Assembly: GCA_040387835.1 (NCBI GenBank)
Contig: JAZKCZ010000001.1
Coordinates: 263,444-327,443 of the forward strand
Source: Myxococcota bacterium
GTDB taxonomy: Bacteria; Myxococcota; UBA727; JABDBI01
Direction: 5' to 3'
DNA length: 64,000 nucleotides
The position numbers were made by a program, and so were the translations under genes. Within the stretch, counting starts at the first letter, position 1. Each line of letters opens with the position of its first letter. The notes beneath the pieces were generated by a model. That model was not told the DNA's origin. It saw only the letters and a list, made by a program, of their open reading frames with translations, and searched no databases. Shown here piece by piece: positions 52,305-63,311 of the stretch.

Positions 52305-55300
52305 TTAAGCCGACTCTAGTAGTTCTAGTGGCACGCTTTCCATCAAGCCACCTTCTTCGATAACGCCTGCGTCTTGAACTTCCATGTTCAAGTAGCGATA
52401 GTTTGGAAGACCGGTACCTGCTGGAATCAAACGACCCATGATCACGTTTTCTTTGAGACCGCGTAGATAATCGACTTTGCCTGCTACTGCAGCTTCCGTC
52501 AAAACCTTGGTGGTTTCTTGGAAAGACGCGCCGGAGATGAACGACTCAGTCGACAGCGAAGCTTTGGTAATACCGAGCAACAATGGCTCAGAAATTGCCG
52601 GCCTGCCATCTTGGCCGAGGATTCTTTCGTTTTCGGTTTCGAATAGTTGTTTTTCAACTTGTTCATCGCCTAGGAACGAGGTGTCTCCTGGATCTTTGAT
52701 TCGTACACGTCTTAGCATCTGACGAACGATGGTTTCCACATGCTTATCATTGATACGCACGCCTTGAAGTCTGTAAACTTCTTGGATTTCTTCCACCATG
52801 TATTTTGCCAGAGCTTTCTCGCCCAAGACGCGCAAAATATCATGAGGGTTGACGGAACCGTCCATCAAAGGCTCACCAGCACGAACGAAGTCGCCTTCGC
52901 GCACGCGGATGTGCTTACCTTTAGGAATCAAGTATTCACGAACATCACCGACTTCTGGTGTTACCAAAACTTTACGTTTGCCTTTGGTATCTTTACCAAA
53001 AGAAACAGTTCCGGTGATTTCAGAAATCACAGCATGGTCTTTCGGACGTCTGGCTTCGAAAAGCTCAACAACGCGGGGCAGACCACCGGTAATATCCTTG
53101 GTACGGGAAGCTTCGCGGTTAAGCTTAGCGATGATATCACCGGACTGAACCGTGTCACCGTCTGCAACCACCAAAATGGCGCCCACTGGCAACATGTAGC
53201 GTGCTTCCGCAGCACCGGTCATCACAGAACCCTTCACCTTGCCGGAAGTATCCTTCACGGTGATGCGTGGTCTTGCGCTGGCATCTCTGCCTTCGGTGAC
53301 GACTTTGTGTGATAGACCGGTGGTTTCATCGGTTTTCTCGGAGAGGGTTACGCCTTCTACCAAGTCGCCAAAGTGAACCACACCAGTGGCTTCGGTCAAG
53401 ATTGGTGCTGAGTACGGATCCCATTCGACCAAAATCGTTCCTGGCTTCACTTGCATGCCTTCGGTTACCCGAACGACAGAGCCGTAAGCTGCAGGATAGA
53501 TTTCGCGTTCACGACCGCTTTCATCCACAATCTTAATGGAGCCTTGACGGTTCATAGCGACAAATGCGCCATCTCGCCTTTCGACCACATGAAGATTGTC
53601 AAACACAACCTTGCCCTCGCCTCTTGAGCTATGGCTAGATTCTTGTCTGGATGCCGATGCAATACCCCCGATATGGAAGGTTCTCATGGTTAACTGAGTT
53701 CCAGGCTCACCGATGGACTGCGCTGCAATCACACCGACGGCTTCACCCACGTTCACCAAGTGGCCTCTTGCCAAATCTCGGCCATAGCAGCGCACGCAGA
53801 TGCCGCGACGTGTCTGACAGGTCAGCACGGAGCGAATGCGTACACGGGAGATACCCGCATCTTCCACCATCGAAACCAAAGCTTCGTCGATTTCGGTGCC
53901 AGCCTCAATCAAGACTTCGCCTGACAGAGAGTCAACAACGTCTTCTAAGGTTACGCGGCCAAGAATACGGTCACCGATATTTTCGATAATATCGTTACCT
54001 TCAACCAGCGGGGTGATTTCGATACCGTCGATGGTACCGCAATCGTATTCCGTGATGATTGAATCTTGAGCAACGTCAACCAAACGACGTGTCAAATAAC
54101 CGGAGTTAGCGGTTTTAAGCGCCGTATCTGCCAAACCTTTACGCGCACCGTGAGTGGAGATGAAGTACTGAAGTACGGTCAATCCTTCACGGAAGTTTGC
54201 AGTAATTGGGGTTTCGATAATCTCGCCGGAAGGCTTAGACATCAGACCACGCATACCTGCCAACTGTTTAAGCTGCTGGGTTGAGCCTCGGGCACCGGAG
54301 TCAGCCATAATGTATAGCGGATTGAAAGAAGGCGTTACGCGCTTTTCTTTGCCGTCTGGTGAAGTCATGACTTCAGTAGACACCACGCTCATCATTTCTG
54401 CTGCGATTTCTTCAGCCGCTTTAGACCAGATATCAATAACTTTATTTTTACGCTCGCCGTCTGTAATCAACCCTTCAACGTATTGATCGGTGATTTCTTC
54501 GACTTCTAAGCGGCAGCGCTCAACAATCTCTTCCTTCTTAGCAGGAATCAACATGTTGTGCATGGCCACAGAGATACCGGAGCGAGTTGCTTCGGTGTAA
54601 CCCAAAGTTCGCAAGCGATCCGCCAAGATGACAGTCTCTTTTTGACCGGTGAGTCTGTAGCAACGGTCAATCAAGTCCATGAGCTCTTTTTTGCCCATCA
54701 CTTTGTTAATCGCTGTAAACGGCACGGCTTCTGGAATGATTTCGTACATCAGAACGCGACCAATGGTCGTTTCGTACATACGGCCTTCAATCCGAACGTT
54801 CACCGAAGCATGCAAGCTCGCTTCACCGGAATCATAAGCCATTCTAACTTCATCTGGACCGGAAAGGGTCATCCCCTCGCCTTTCGCAAATGGTCTGGAA
54901 CGGGTCATGTAGTAGCAACCAAGCACGATATCTTGAGACGGCACAATAATCGGCTTACCAGAAGCTGGTGAGAGAATATTGTTGGTACTCATCATCAAAA
55001 CACGAGCTTCAAGCTGTGCTTCAATAGATAACGGCACGTGAACAGCCATCTGATCGCCGTCGAAATCCGCGTTGAATGCCGTACAAACGAGTGGGTGAAG
55101 CTGAATGGCTTTACCTTCGATAAGCACTGGCTCAAATGCCTGCATACCCAATCTATGCAAAGTAGGCGCACGGTTTAAGATCACCGGATGCTCTTTGATA
55201 ACTTCTTCTAAAACGTCCCAAACTTCTGGCTTTTCTTGTTCAACCATGCGTTTAGCCGACTTAATGGTCGTAACATAACCGCGTTGTTCAAGCTTATTAT

Positions 55301-56474
55301 AGATGAATGGTTTGAAGAGTTCCAAAGCCATGGTCTTAGGCAAACCGCACTGATGCAATTTGAGTTCAGGTCCCACGACGATTACGGAACGACCGGAGTA
55401 ATCCACACGCTTACCGAGCAAGTTCTGTCTGAAACGACCGTACTTACCTTTGAGCATGTCGCTCAAGCTCTTCAATGGGCGCTTGTTAGGACCAGTGATG
55501 AGCTTACCGCGGCGACCGTTGTCAAACAACGCATCCACAGCTTCTTGAAGCATGCGCTTTTCATTACGAATAATGATTTCAGGCGCATTCAATTCTTGAA
55601 GACGTTTCAGACGGTTGTTTCGGTTAATCACTCGACGATACAAATCGTTCAAATCGGAAGTCGCAAAACGCCCGCCTTCCAGTGGAACCAATGGACGAAG
55701 GTCTGGTGGAATGACTGGAATGACTTCCAGAAGCATCCACTCTGGCTTGTTGGCTGAGCCTTTGAAAGCTTCCAAAACTTTAAGACGCTTGGAAATCTTC
55801 TTACGCTTAGCATCCGAAGTGGTTTCACCCAGCTCACCGCGGAGCTGTCTGACCATGTCTTCAATGCCTTTGCTATCGCCGTTCATGCCGCGTTCTAGTT
55901 GACGCAGCAATTCACGGATAGATTCAGCACCCATACCAACCAAGAAGCTATCATCACCGTATTCATCCAAGGCTTTTTGATATTGCTCTTCCGTCAAAAG
56001 CTCGCCGAGCTTCATCGGGGTCGCACCTGGATCAACAACAATATAGGACTCGCAGTACAAGACCTTTTCGAGGTCTTTCTGGGTCATGTCGAGCAACGCG
56101 CCGATACGGCTAGGCAAGCTCTTCAAAAACCAGATGTGTGCCACAGGCGTTGCAAGCACAATGTGCCCCAAACGCTCACGACGTACTTTAGACTGAATCA
56201 CTTCAACGCCGCATTTTTCGCAAACGACGCCTCTGTGCTTCATTCTCTTGTACTTACCGCAAAGGCATTCGTAATCTTTGATAGGTCCAAAGATTTTAGC
56301 GCAGAATAGACCATCGCGTTCGGGCTTGAATGTCCGATAGTTGATGGTTTCTGGCTTCTTGACTTCACCGTATGACCAGTCCCGAATTTTGTCGGGGCTA
56401 GCCAATTGGATACGAATCGCATTGAAGCTTAAGGGATCTTTTGGCTTTTCGAAAAAGTTAAAAATGTCTTTCAT
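52305..56474 (-). CDS. rpoC: DNA-directed RNA polymerase subunit beta'
   Basis: A 1389-residue beta' subunit. The N-terminal zinc site is in [32 protein letters not shown] (about 466-477) holds the three catalytic Asp that bind Mg2+. [16 protein letters not shown] (about 885-900) is the second zinc site, and [20 protein letters not shown] the conserved trigger region. Complete and of normal length. Its ATG overlaps the rpoB stop (ATGA). Confidence 0.98.
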   Translation of the reverse strand: MKDIFNFFEKPKDPLSFNAIRIQLASPDKIRDWSYGEVKKPETINYRTFKPERDGLFCAKIFGPIKDYECLCGKYKRMKHRGVVCEKCGVEVIQSKVRRERLGHIVLATPVAHIWFLKSLPSRIGALLDMTQKDLEKVLYCESYIVVDPGATPMKLGELLTEEQYQKALDEYGDDSFLVGMGAESIRELLRQLERGMNGDSKGIEDMVRQLRGELGETTSDAKRKKISKRLKVLEAFKGSANKPEWMLLEVIPVIPPDLRPLVPLEGGRFATSDLNDLYRRVINRNNRLKRLQELNAPEIIIRNEKRMLQEAVDALFDNGRRGKLITGPNKRPLKSLSDMLKGKYGRFRQNLLGKRVDYSGRSVIVVGPELKLHQCGLPKTMALELFKPFIYNKLEQRGYVTTIKSAKRMVEQEKPEVWDVLEEVIKEHPVILNRAPTLHRLGMQAFEPVLIEGKAIQLHPLVCTAFNADFDGDQMAVHVPLSIEAQLEARVLMMSTNNILSPASGKPIIVPSQDIVLGCYYMTRSRPFAKGEGMTLSGPDEVRMAYDSGEASLHASVNVRIEGRMYETTIGRVLMYEIIPEAVPFTAINKVMGKKELMDLIDRCYRLTGQKETVILADRLRTLGYTEATRSGISVAMHNMLIPAKKEEIVERCRLEVEEITDQYVEGLITDGERKNKVIDIWSKAAEEIAAEMMSVVSTEVMTSPDGKEKRVTPSFNPLYIMADSGARGSTQQLKQLAGMRGLMSKPSGEIIETPITANFREGLTVLQYFISTHGARKGLADTALKTANSGYLTRRLVDVAQDSIITEYDCGTIDGIEITPLVEGNDIIENIGDRILGRVTLEDVVDSLSGEVLIEAGTEIDEALVSMVEDAGISRVRIRSVLTCQTRRGICVRCYGRDLARGHLVNVGEAVGVIAAQSIGEPGTQLTMRTFHIGGIASASRQESSHSSRGEGKVVFDNLHVVERRDGAFVAMNRQGSIKIVDESGREREIYPAAYGSVVRVTEGMQVKPGTILVEWDPYSAPILTEATGVVHFGDLVEGVTLSEKTDETTGLSHKVVTEGRDASARPRITVKDTSGKVKGSVMTGAAEARYMLPVGAILVVADGDTVQSGDIIAKLNREASRTKDITGGLPRVVELFEARRPKDHAVISEITGTVSFGKDTKGKRKVLVTPEVGDVREYLIPKGKHIRVREGDFVRAGEPLMDGSVNPHDILRVLGEKALAKYMVEEIQEVYRLQGVRINDKHVETIVRQMLRRVRIKDPGDTSFLGDEQVEKQLFETENERILGQDGRPAISEPLLLGITKASLSTESFISGASFQETTKVLTEAAVAGKVDYLRGLKENVIMGRLIPAGTGLPNYRYLNMEVQDAGVIEEGGLMESVPLELLESA

Positions 56475-59400
56475 GTTTTTGTCGGATCCATTTCATCGAG
56501 TAGCTGAACGTCTAGCGCCAAGCTCTGCAACTCTTTAATCAATACGTTAAAGGATTCAGGCACACCGGATTCTAAGACGTGTTCGCCCTTCACAATCGCT
56601 TCGTACATACGTGTTCTTCCGACCACGTCATCTGATTTGACTGTTAAGAATTCCTGAAGCGAATATGCCGCTCCATAAGCTTCCATCGCCCAGACTTCCA
56701 TTTCCCCGAGTCTCTGACCACCGAATTGAGCTTTACCGCCCAATGGTTGCTGAGTGACCAAAGAATAAGGCCCAATAGAACGAGCGTGAATCTTATCATC
56801 AACCAAGTGATGCAACTTCAGCATGTACATCACGCCAACAGTTACGTCTTGATCGAACGGCTCACCCGTACGTCCATCAAACAAGATGGTCTGTCCGGTA
56901 ATGTTCCTATCGCCCATCTCCAAAAGTGTTCCGATTTGAGACTCAAGCGCACCATCGAATACCGGAGTAGCCATGGAAACACCACGAGCAAGCTTCTTGA
57001 CCAATTTCGGAATCTCTTTATCAGACAGGTCAGCTACCAAATCATCGTGTTTCTTATCCGCGAAGATTTGTTTGATTTCTGTCCGAACTTCAGAGACAGC
57101 GCGATGTTCGTCGAGCATGCGGTTCAGCTTTTGGCCCAGACCTTTAGCAGCCCAACCGAGGTGAGTCTCAAGAATCTGACCCACGTTCATACGGCTTGGC
57201 ACACCTAAAGGATTCAGCACAAAGTCAACCGGCGTTCCATCTGGCAAGTACGGCATGTCTTCTTCAGGCAGCACGCGTGAGATAACACCTTTGTTACCGT
57301 GACGTCCGGCCATCTTATCGCCCGGCTGAAGCTTACGCTTCACGGCAACATAGACCTTAGCCATCTTGATAACGCCCGGTGGCAACTCATCGCCTTCTTT
57401 GAGGCGCTTAATACGCTCACCAAAGGCAGTGCGAACTTGCTCGGTTTGCTCCAGCACGTTTTTGACCATCTTTTGGATGCGGTCAGAAACCGGTGCGTCT
57501 GACAAAGCGATGTCACCAAAGTACTTCCAATCCACTTCGGAGAGGAGTGCCGGGGTAAGCTCATCGCCTTTCTTGATCAAAACTTTACCTTTTTCATCCA
57601 CCAACTTGTTGAGCGTGACGCGGCCGGTTAACAGCTCGATCATGCGCTCCACAGAGGAGTTTCTGATGATTCGGATTTCATCGTTTTGGTCTTTGAGCAA
57701 TTGCGCTTCGGACTCTTCTTCGTTGGCTCTGGCTCTGGAGTCTTTATCGATGCCTTTGCGAGTGAACACTTTGGCATCGATTACGGTTCCATTGGTACCT
57801 GGAGGCATGCGAAGACTGGTGTCGCGAACGTCACCTGCTTTTTCACCGAAGATGGCTCTTAAAAGCTTTTCTTCAGGAGATAGCTGAGACTCACCTTTTG
57901 GTGTAATCTTACCAACTAAGATATCGCCAGCTTTAACTTCAGCGCCGATGCGAACAATGCCCGCTTCGTCCAAGTCATGAAGGCTTTCTTCGCCAGCATT
58001 CGGGATATCTCTGGTGATTTCCTCAGGCCCAAGTTTGGTGTCTCGTGCAATACATTCATATTCTTCAATATGAATGGAAGTGTACAAGTCTTCTTTGAGC
58101 AAGCGTTCGGAAATCAAGATAGAATCTTCGAAGTTGTACCCATGCCATGGCATGAATGCGACCACCACGTTTCTACCCAAAGCCAATTCACCGCAGTCTG
58201 TTGAAGGACCGTCAGCAATCACGTCGCCAGCTTTAATCTTATCACCGAACGAAACGATCGGCTTTTGATTGAAGCAAGTGCTGTGGTTAGACCGTTGGAA
58301 TTTGCTGAGCTTGTAGATATCGACTTGAGAGCCGGAATCATCCATTTCATTGGAATCAACCCGGACCACAATACGAGACGAGTCAACATAGTCGACAATA
58401 CCGCCGCGTCTAGCAACTCTGCAAACACCGGAGTCCCGAGCAACCACGCCTTCCATGCCTGTTCCCACGAGTGGGGATTCAGAGCGAAGAAGCGGCACGG
58501 CCTGACGCTGCATGTTAGAACCCATCAAGGCTCTGTTCGCATCATCGTGCTCCAAGAATGGAATCAAACCTGCAGCGACCGACACCAGCTGATTTGGTGA
58601 AACGTCCATCAAGGTGATTTCTTCTGGTTTTTCAAGGGTCGTTTCGCCTGCCTTACGGACCTGCACGAAGGTATCCAAGAACGCACCAGACTTAGGATCA
58701 AGGCGCGAGTTAGCCTGAGCGATGATTTCGTTTTCTTCCTGCAAAGCAGATAGATAAACAATCTCATCAGATACATGGCCGTCTTTGACTTTTCGGTAAG
58801 GTGTTTCAACGAAACCGTAATCGTTCACGCGGGCATAAGTTGATAGAGACGCAATCAAACCAATGTTTTGGCCTTCAGGCGTTTCAATCGGACAGATACG
58901 ACCGTAGTGAGTTGGATGCACGTCTCGAACTTCGAAACCTGCGCGCTCACGAGTCAAACCACCAGGTCCAAGGGCTGACAAACGACGCTTATGCGTGATT
59001 TCAGACAATGGGTTGGTTTGATCCATAAACTGCGAAAGCTGCGATGAACCAAAGAATTCTTTGATAACCGCTGCTACAGGCTTATTGTTCACCAAATCAT
59101 GCGGCATGAGGGTTTCAACTTCTTGAACACTCATACGCTCTTTAATGGCGCGTTCCATACGAACCAGACCGATTCGATATTGGTTTTCAATCAATTCGCC
59201 TACAGCACGAACACGTCTGTTACCCAAGTGATCGATATCATCGAGCGAGCCATTGCCATTTCGAAGTTCGATTAAGTATTTAACCACTTCCAAGATGTCG
59301 CGTTTGGTCAACACACGGTTGGTCAAAGGCTCATCCAAAGTGAACTTATGATTAAACTTCAAACGACCGACTTCAGACAAGTCGTAGCGTTCTGGGTTGA

Positions 59401-60595
59401 AGAACAAGTTGTTAAACAAGTTTTCAGCCGTTTCCAATGTTGGTGGATCACCTGGACGCATGCGGCGATAAAGCTCTAAGAGAGCTTCTTCGCGGTTGGT
59501 CACTTTGTCACCAGCAATGGTATCGCGCAGGTAAGAACCGACGTTTAGGCCATCGATGAACAAGACTTCGATCTGCTTAAAGCCAGCTTCTTGCAAAGCT
59601 TCGAGCTTTTTCAAGGTCAAAACTTCGTTGCATTCAGCCAAAACTTCGCCAGAGTTGGTATTGATAACGTCTTTAGCCGAAATCAAACCAGCAACTTCTT
59701 CATCTTCCAGGTGCAAAGTCTTAATGCCGACTTCTTGCATCTTTTGGATGGAAAGCTTGGTGAATTTACGGTTTTTACGAACCAAAACTTCTTCTGTCTT
59801 AGGATTAACGATGTCTCTGGTAGCACGTTGACCCAGCAATAGTTCATAGTCCGCGACTTTAGAAAAGCCGTTCTTATGATCCAGCAAGAGCGTTTCTGTC
59901 TTATAGAAATAAGCCAGCAACTCCTCGGTCGAGTAACCCAAAGCTTTAAGCAAAATGGTCGCCAAGAACTTACGGCGGCGATCGATTCTGCAATAAATCA
60001 AGTCTTTATGGTCGAATTCGAAATCGAGCCATGATCCGCGGTATGGAATAATCCGCGCGCTGTACAAAAGCTTGCCAGAAGAGTGTGTTCGACCGCGATC
60101 GCTGTCAAAGAACACACCTGGGCTTCTGTGCAACTGAGAGACTACAACACGCTCAGTGCCGTTCACGATAAAAGTACCGAAGTCGGTCATCAACGGGATT
60201 TCACCGAAATAGACTTCTTGTTCTTTTACGTCACGAATCGACTGAGTGCCTAAAGCCTCATCCTTATCCCAAATCACCAATCGAACGATGACCCGGATAG
60301 GTGCAGCGAAAGTCATTCCTCTGGAGCGACATTCATCGACATCATATTTAGGATGGTCAAGATGATAGCCTACAAACTCCAACGAGGCAGTTTCGTTATA
60401 ATCTTTAATAGGGAAAACAGATTGGAATACAGCTTGCAAACCGGTGTTTTCGCGTGCAGCCCAAGGAATATCTGCCTGCAGGAACTTTTCATAGCTCTTG
60501 CGTTGGATATCAATCAGACTTGGGATCTGTAACTTGGTATGGATTTTTGCGAAATTTTTACGGGTTGCGAAGTTTTGTTGAATTTCAGTCGCCAT
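56471..60595 (-). CDS. rpoB: DNA-directed RNA polymerase subunit beta
   Basis: A 1374-residue beta subunit. The rifampicin pocket reads [20 protein letters not shown] and [13 protein letters not shown], i.e. the sensitive type, with Thr where E. coli has Asn518. [13 protein letters not shown] and the C-terminal [20 protein letters not shown]-like segment (here WAMEAYG) are also conserved. Unusually, no rplJ/rplL precedes it; the upstream gene on this strand is truB, 190 bp away. Confidence 0.98.
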   Translation of the reverse strand: MATEIQQNFATRKNFAKIHTKLQIPSLIDIQRKSYEKFLQADIPWAARENTGLQAVFQSVFPIKDYNETASLEFVGYHLDHPKYDVDECRSRGMTFAAPIRVIVRLVIWDKDEALGTQSIRDVKEQEVYFGEIPLMTDFGTFIVNGTERVVVSQLHRSPGVFFDSDRGRTHSSGKLLYSARIIPYRGSWLDFEFDHKDLIYCRIDRRRKFLATILLKALGYSTEELLAYFYKTETLLLDHKNGFSKVADYELLLGQRATRDIVNPKTEEVLVRKNRKFTKLSIQKMQEVGIKTLHLEDEEVAGLISAKDVINTNSGEVLAECNEVLTLKKLEALQEAGFKQIEVLFIDGLNVGSYLRDTIAGDKVTNREEALLELYRRMRPGDPPTLETAENLFNNLFFNPERYDLSEVGRLKFNHKFTLDEPLTNRVLTKRDILEVVKYLIELRNGNGSLDDIDHLGNRRVRAVGELIENQYRIGLVRMERAIKERMSVQEVETLMPHDLVNNKPVAAVIKEFFGSSQLSQFMDQTNPLSEITHKRRLSALGPGGLTRERAGFEVRDVHPTHYGRICPIETPEGQNIGLIASLSTYARVNDYGFVETPYRKVKDGHVSDEIVYLSALQEENEIIAQANSRLDPKSGAFLDTFVQVRKAGETTLEKPEEITLMDVSPNQLVSVAAGLIPFLEHDDANRALMGSNMQRQAVPLLRSESPLVGTGMEGVVARDSGVCRVARRGGIVDYVDSSRIVVRVDSNEMDDSGSQVDIYKLSKFQRSNHSTCFNQKPIVSFGDKIKAGDVIADGPSTDCGELALGRNVVVAFMPWHGYNFEDSILISERLLKEDLYTSIHIEEYECIARDTKLGPEEITRDIPNAGEESLHDLDEAGIVRIGAEVKAGDILVGKITPKGESQLSPEEKLLRAIFGEKAGDVRDTSLRMPPGTNGTVIDAKVFTRKGIDKDSRARANEEESEAQLLKDQNDEIRIIRNSSVERMIELLTGRVTLNKLVDEKGKVLIKKGDELTPALLSEVDWKYFGDIALSDAPVSDRIQKMVKNVLEQTEQVRTAFGERIKRLKEGDELPPGVIKMAKVYVAVKRKLQPGDKMAGRHGNKGVISRVLPEEDMPYLPDGTPVDFVLNPLGVPSRMNVGQILETHLGWAAKGLGQKLNRMLDEHRAVSEVRTEIKQIFADKKHDDLVADLSDKEIPKLVKKLARGVSMATPVFDGALESQIGTLLEMGDRNITGQTILFDGRTGEPFDQDVTVGVMYMLKLHHLVDDKIHARSIGPYSLVTQQPLGGKAQFGGQRLGEMEVWAMEAYGAAYSLQEFLTVKSDDVVGRTRMYEAIVKGEHVLESGVPESFNVLIKELQSLALDVQLLDEMDPTKT

Positions 60596-60785
60596 TGGGC
60601 CTCTTAATACTCCGCTTGTTTATTGCCAAAAACCAGACAAGAACCCCTGCTCCAAGCTAGGGGGGGCAAAGCTAAAAGCCCGGGATTCTTGTATAGTCCC
60701 CTGCCACCTATGTTGATCTAGGTGACCTGTCAAGGCAGGTTCGGGAAAAAAGTCTTTATCTATAATAGGTAAGCGTGGTGGTAAG
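60596..60785 (-). promoter_or_regulatory. rpoB upstream region with possible promoter and inverted repeat
   Basis: The 190-bp gap between truB and rpoB must carry the rpoBC promoter if truB is not cotranscribed. A TTGACA (60733-60728, minus strand) is followed after 17 bp by the weak box TAGGTG (60710-60705). CACCTA and TAGGTG at 60705-60724 form an inverted repeat with an 8-base spacer, which could be an operator over this promoter. A second AT-rich candidate (TATTAT) lies near 60761-60766. No L10/L12 leader is recognisable. Confidence 0.3.
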
Positions 60786-61685
60786 CTAAAATCCACGAAT
60801 TGTCACTAGGTGACCTTCTTCGATTTTGGCTATAGCAACAGGTTCGTTTTGCACATGCGCCAGTAAGGGGGATTGGTCTGCCAGGCCGGCTAACATTGGG
60901 CGTTTGCCTTGTTTTAAGGCTTCTGCGCTGGCAGTGTCTATTTCTAATAGAGGAATGCCGCGAATGGCGCTTAGGCCTGTTAATAAATCGCCGTTGACTT
61001 CAGAGACATCATAAGAGCCCGATTGGGTCCGCCTTAGGTTGGTTAGGTGGGCGGGGACGCCTAGTTTTGCGCCTAAATCTCTGGCGATGGCGCGGATATA
61101 GGTGCCTTTTGAGACTCGGAGGCGGATGTTGAGGGACCTCACCCCTAACCCCTCTCCACTAAGTGGAGAGGGGGAAAAGGCCGATTCAAGTCCCTCTCCA
61201 GATTCTGGAGAGGGATTTAGGGTGAGGTCATAAACCATCACCGGCCGGGGCTCATAGGCGACTTCTTCCCCTCGCCTGGCTTTTTTGTAGGCTCGTTCAC
61301 CATTGATGGAGATGGCTGAATACTGCGGTGGAATTTGCATTTGCGCGCCCAAGAAGCTTTGCAGAGCTGCGTCTATAGCTTCAGATGTCAGATGCGATGC
61401 ATCGGCCTGTGCTATAACCTGCCCTTCGCAGTCGTCTGTGTCTGTGCCTATGCCTAAACAAACTTCGGCTTCGTAGGTTTTGTCTTGGGAAGTTAGATAG
61501 GGGCTAAGTCTGGTATATCTACCTAATAGTAGGACCAAAAGCCCGGTGGCGAACGGGTCTAGCGTGCCAGTGTGGCCCACGGACTTCGTTTGAAAGAGGC
61601 GCCTGGTTTGGGCGACACAGTCAAAAGAGGTCAGGCCTTTGGGTTTGTCTACTAATAATATTCCGTCAGATATAGGTTTTGCCAA
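60786..61685 (-). CDS. truB: tRNA pseudouridine(55) synthase TruB
   Basis: A pseudouridine synthase of about 299 residues if translation begins at TTG 61685 (LAKPISDGILLVDKPKG); a GTG at 61814 would run far into recR and is unlikely. GHTGTLDPFATGLLVLLLG holds the catalytic Asp (about 43). SKGTYIRAIARDLG and the C-terminal PUA-like region are also present. It makes pseudouridine 55 in the T-loop of tRNAs. About 33 residues (152-184, TLNPSPESGEGLE...SGEGLGVRSL) are encoded by an inserted palindromic element in a surface loop. Confidence 0.92.
   Translation of the reverse strand: MAKPISDGILLVDKPKGLTSFDCVAQTRRLFQTKSVGHTGTLDPFATGLLVLLLGRYTRLSPYLTSQDKTYEAEVCLGIGTDTDDCEGQVIAQADASHLTSEAIDAALQSFLGAQMQIPPQYSAISINGERAYKKARRGEEVAYEPRPVMVYDLTLNPSPESGEGLESAFSPSPLSGEGLGVRSLNIRLRVSKGTYIRAIARDLGAKLGVPAHLTNLRRTQSGSYDVSEVNGDLLTGLSAIRGIPLLEIDTASAEALKQGKRPMLAGLADQSPLLAHVQNEPVAIAKIEEGHLVTIRGF
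61135..61229. mobile_element. 95-bp palindromic repeat element inserted in frame in truB
   Basis: The outer ends GACCTCACCCCTAA (61135-61148) and TTAGGGTGAGGTC (61217-61229) are inverted repeats. Inside are two perfect hairpins with 12-bp stems and a single-base centre: CCCCTCTCCACT-A-AGTGGAGAGGGG (61149-61173) and TCCCTCTCCAGA-T-TCTGGAGAGGGA (61191-61215). It has no stop in the truB frame and is translated as LTLNPSPESGEG...SPSPLSGEGLGVR, a peptide pattern often seen where such repeats fall in genes. This resembles Rickettsia palindromic elements in behaviour, not in sequence. Confidence 0.8.
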
Positions 61686-61724
61686 GATACAGCGGAAGTG
61701 CCATAAGCTAGGCCAGAGAGCAAT

Positions 61725-62321
61725 ATGTTTGATGCACCTATTCAAAACGCTGTAGAGCAACTCGCCAGGTTGCCTGGGATTGGACAACGAACCGCTATGC
61801 GGTTGGTGTTGCACCTCGTTGCCCAGGACCGTGCGTTGATGCCCGCGCTATCAGAGGCTTTGTCTGAACTTGAAAGCAAAGTTCGTGAATGTGAACGATG
61901 CCACATGATTACGGCTGAAGAAGCGACGTGTGCTATTTGCCGCTCTCGTAGCAGAGATGAGCGCGTTTTGTGTGTGGTGGCACGGGTGCAGGACTTGATG
62001 GCGCTGGAAGCCACTCACGAATTTACTGGTTATTACCATGTTTTGCATGGCGTGCTGGCGCCTATGGAAGGCATCGGGCCGAGTGAGCTTCGAATTCCAA
62101 GCTTGATGGTCAGACTTAAGGAAAGTGGCATCGAAGAGATTATCTTAGCTACGCCTCCTACAGTAGAAGGCGAAGCAACTGCGCTGTATTTATCTCAAGA
62201 ATTGCACGGCATGAATGTTCGCATTACGCGCATTGCCTCAGGTGTCCCCGTGGGCGGGGATTTGCAGTTTGCGGACCGCTTGTCTCTGTCTAGAGCCATG
62301 GCTTTAAGAAGAAAATTTTAG
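61725..62321 (+). CDS. recR: recombination protein RecR
   Basis: A 198-residue RecR: N-terminal helix-hairpin-helix (LARLPGIGQRTAMRLVLHL), C4 zinc motif CERCHMITAEEATCAIC (about 56-72), a Toprim domain (VLCVVARVQDLMALEAT) and a C-terminal Walker-like LATPPTVEGEATALY. It works with RecF/RecO in gap repair and RecA loading. It is divergent from truB with about 40 bp between the starts. Confidence 0.96.
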   Translation: MFDAPIQNAVEQLARLPGIGQRTAMRLVLHLVAQDRALMPALSEALSELESKVRECERCHMITAEEATCAICRSRSRDERVLCVVARVQDLMALEATHEFTGYYHVLHGVLAPMEGIGPSELRIPSLMVRLKESGIEEIILATPPTVEGEATALYLSQELHGMNVRITRIASGVPVGGDLQFADRLSLSRAMALRRKF

Positions 62322-62366
62322 TGATTATTGTTGGATTTTGAGACTGATAACTAATAGCCTATAGGT

Positions 62367-63311
62367 ATGAATGCGATGAAGTGTCTTTTTTTGGTGATGT
62401 TTGCAAGCCTTTCTTTATTTGCAGATGACCCGCTCCTGATTCCCTCCAACCGAACCATTGTTTTGGACCGCATTCAAAGTCTAGAAGCAGAGCAAGCCGA
62501 TTTGGTTAAGAAAATTGAAACGCAGCGAGCTCAATTGAAGTTGCTCAAAGACAGCGTGACTGGCAACTTTGATACGGACGCTAGACTGATAATCAATAAT
62601 ATTAATGATGTTTCCGGAAATTTCGCTTTGCAAGAGGCGCGTTATTTCATCGATGGCAAAGAAATCGCGCTACTTACGGATGATAAAACGAAAAAGCCGA
62701 TTTTTGATGATTTCTACCCAGAAGGCAAACATCGCATTAAAATCGAAAAAAAATACCTGCCTAACTATAAAATCTTCACCTATATGAATGCTCAAGTCTA
62801 TACGCTGACAGGGACTGTCGAGGCTGTTTTAAGACCGGGCAATACAACCTACGTCGATGTCACTTCTTTCGAAAGCAAAAAGAAAGATCCGCTGGATTTG
62901 AAATATGAAGTTAAGATTATTCCGAACGGACAATCGGGGCGTTCTATTTTGCCGGTGTCCGATATGCCTCATTTGGTGCCAGGCTCGCGTTCGGCCGAAA
63001 CCAGTTTAACAGTGTATTTAAGCAAAGAACTAGACGCCAATTTTTCGATTTCGACCCAGGAGCTGCATTTGGATGGCAAAAAACTCAAAGCATCGAAGGC
63101 CGGAACTGAGGGAAGGCTCGGATGGGTATTGTTTGAAGGCTCCGTAACGCCAGGAAGCCATGAACTGGTGGCTAATATCGCTTTTAAAGGGACAGGGAAA
63201 CCTAGCTTTACGTCTAAGTTTAAAAAGAAGTTTAACGTCCAGCCAGGATTTAAAACTTCGTTGGTGTTGAGCAATAACCAGAAAGTGAAGGTTGACCAAG
63301 AGAGTCTATGA
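62367..63311 (+). CDS. periplasmic hypothetical protein with coiled coil and beta domains
   Basis: A 314-residue exported protein (signal MKCLFLVMFASLSLFA). A coiled coil follows at about 35-65 (LDRIQSLEAEQADLVKKIET), then two beta-rich domains, one with RYFIDGKEIALLTDDK and FYPEGKHRIKIEKKYLP, reminiscent of PEGA-like or carbohydrate-binding-like sandwiches, and a Lys-rich basic C-terminus. Its stop overlaps the start of a TPR-like gene (ATGA), so the two proteins likely work together in the envelope. Not recognised further. Confidence 0.6.
   Translation: MNAMKCLFLVMFASLSLFADDPLLIPSNRTIVLDRIQSLEAEQADLVKKIETQRAQLKLLKDSVTGNFDTDARLIINNINDVSGNFALQEARYFIDGKEIALLTDDKTKKPIFDDFYPEGKHRIKIEKKYLPNYKIFTYMNAQVYTLTGTVEAVLRPGNTTYVDVTSFESKKKDPLDLKYEVKIIPNGQSGRSILPVSDMPHLVPGSRSAETSLTVYLSKELDANFSISTQELHLDGKKLKASKAGTEGRLGWVLFEGSVTPGSHELVANIAFKGTGKPSFTSKFKKKFNVQPGFKTSLVLSNNQKVKVDQESL

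Noticed and set aside
61686-61814. Longer TruB starting at GTG 61814
   Set aside because: The extra 43 residues have no similarity to TruB and lie antisense to the start of recR.
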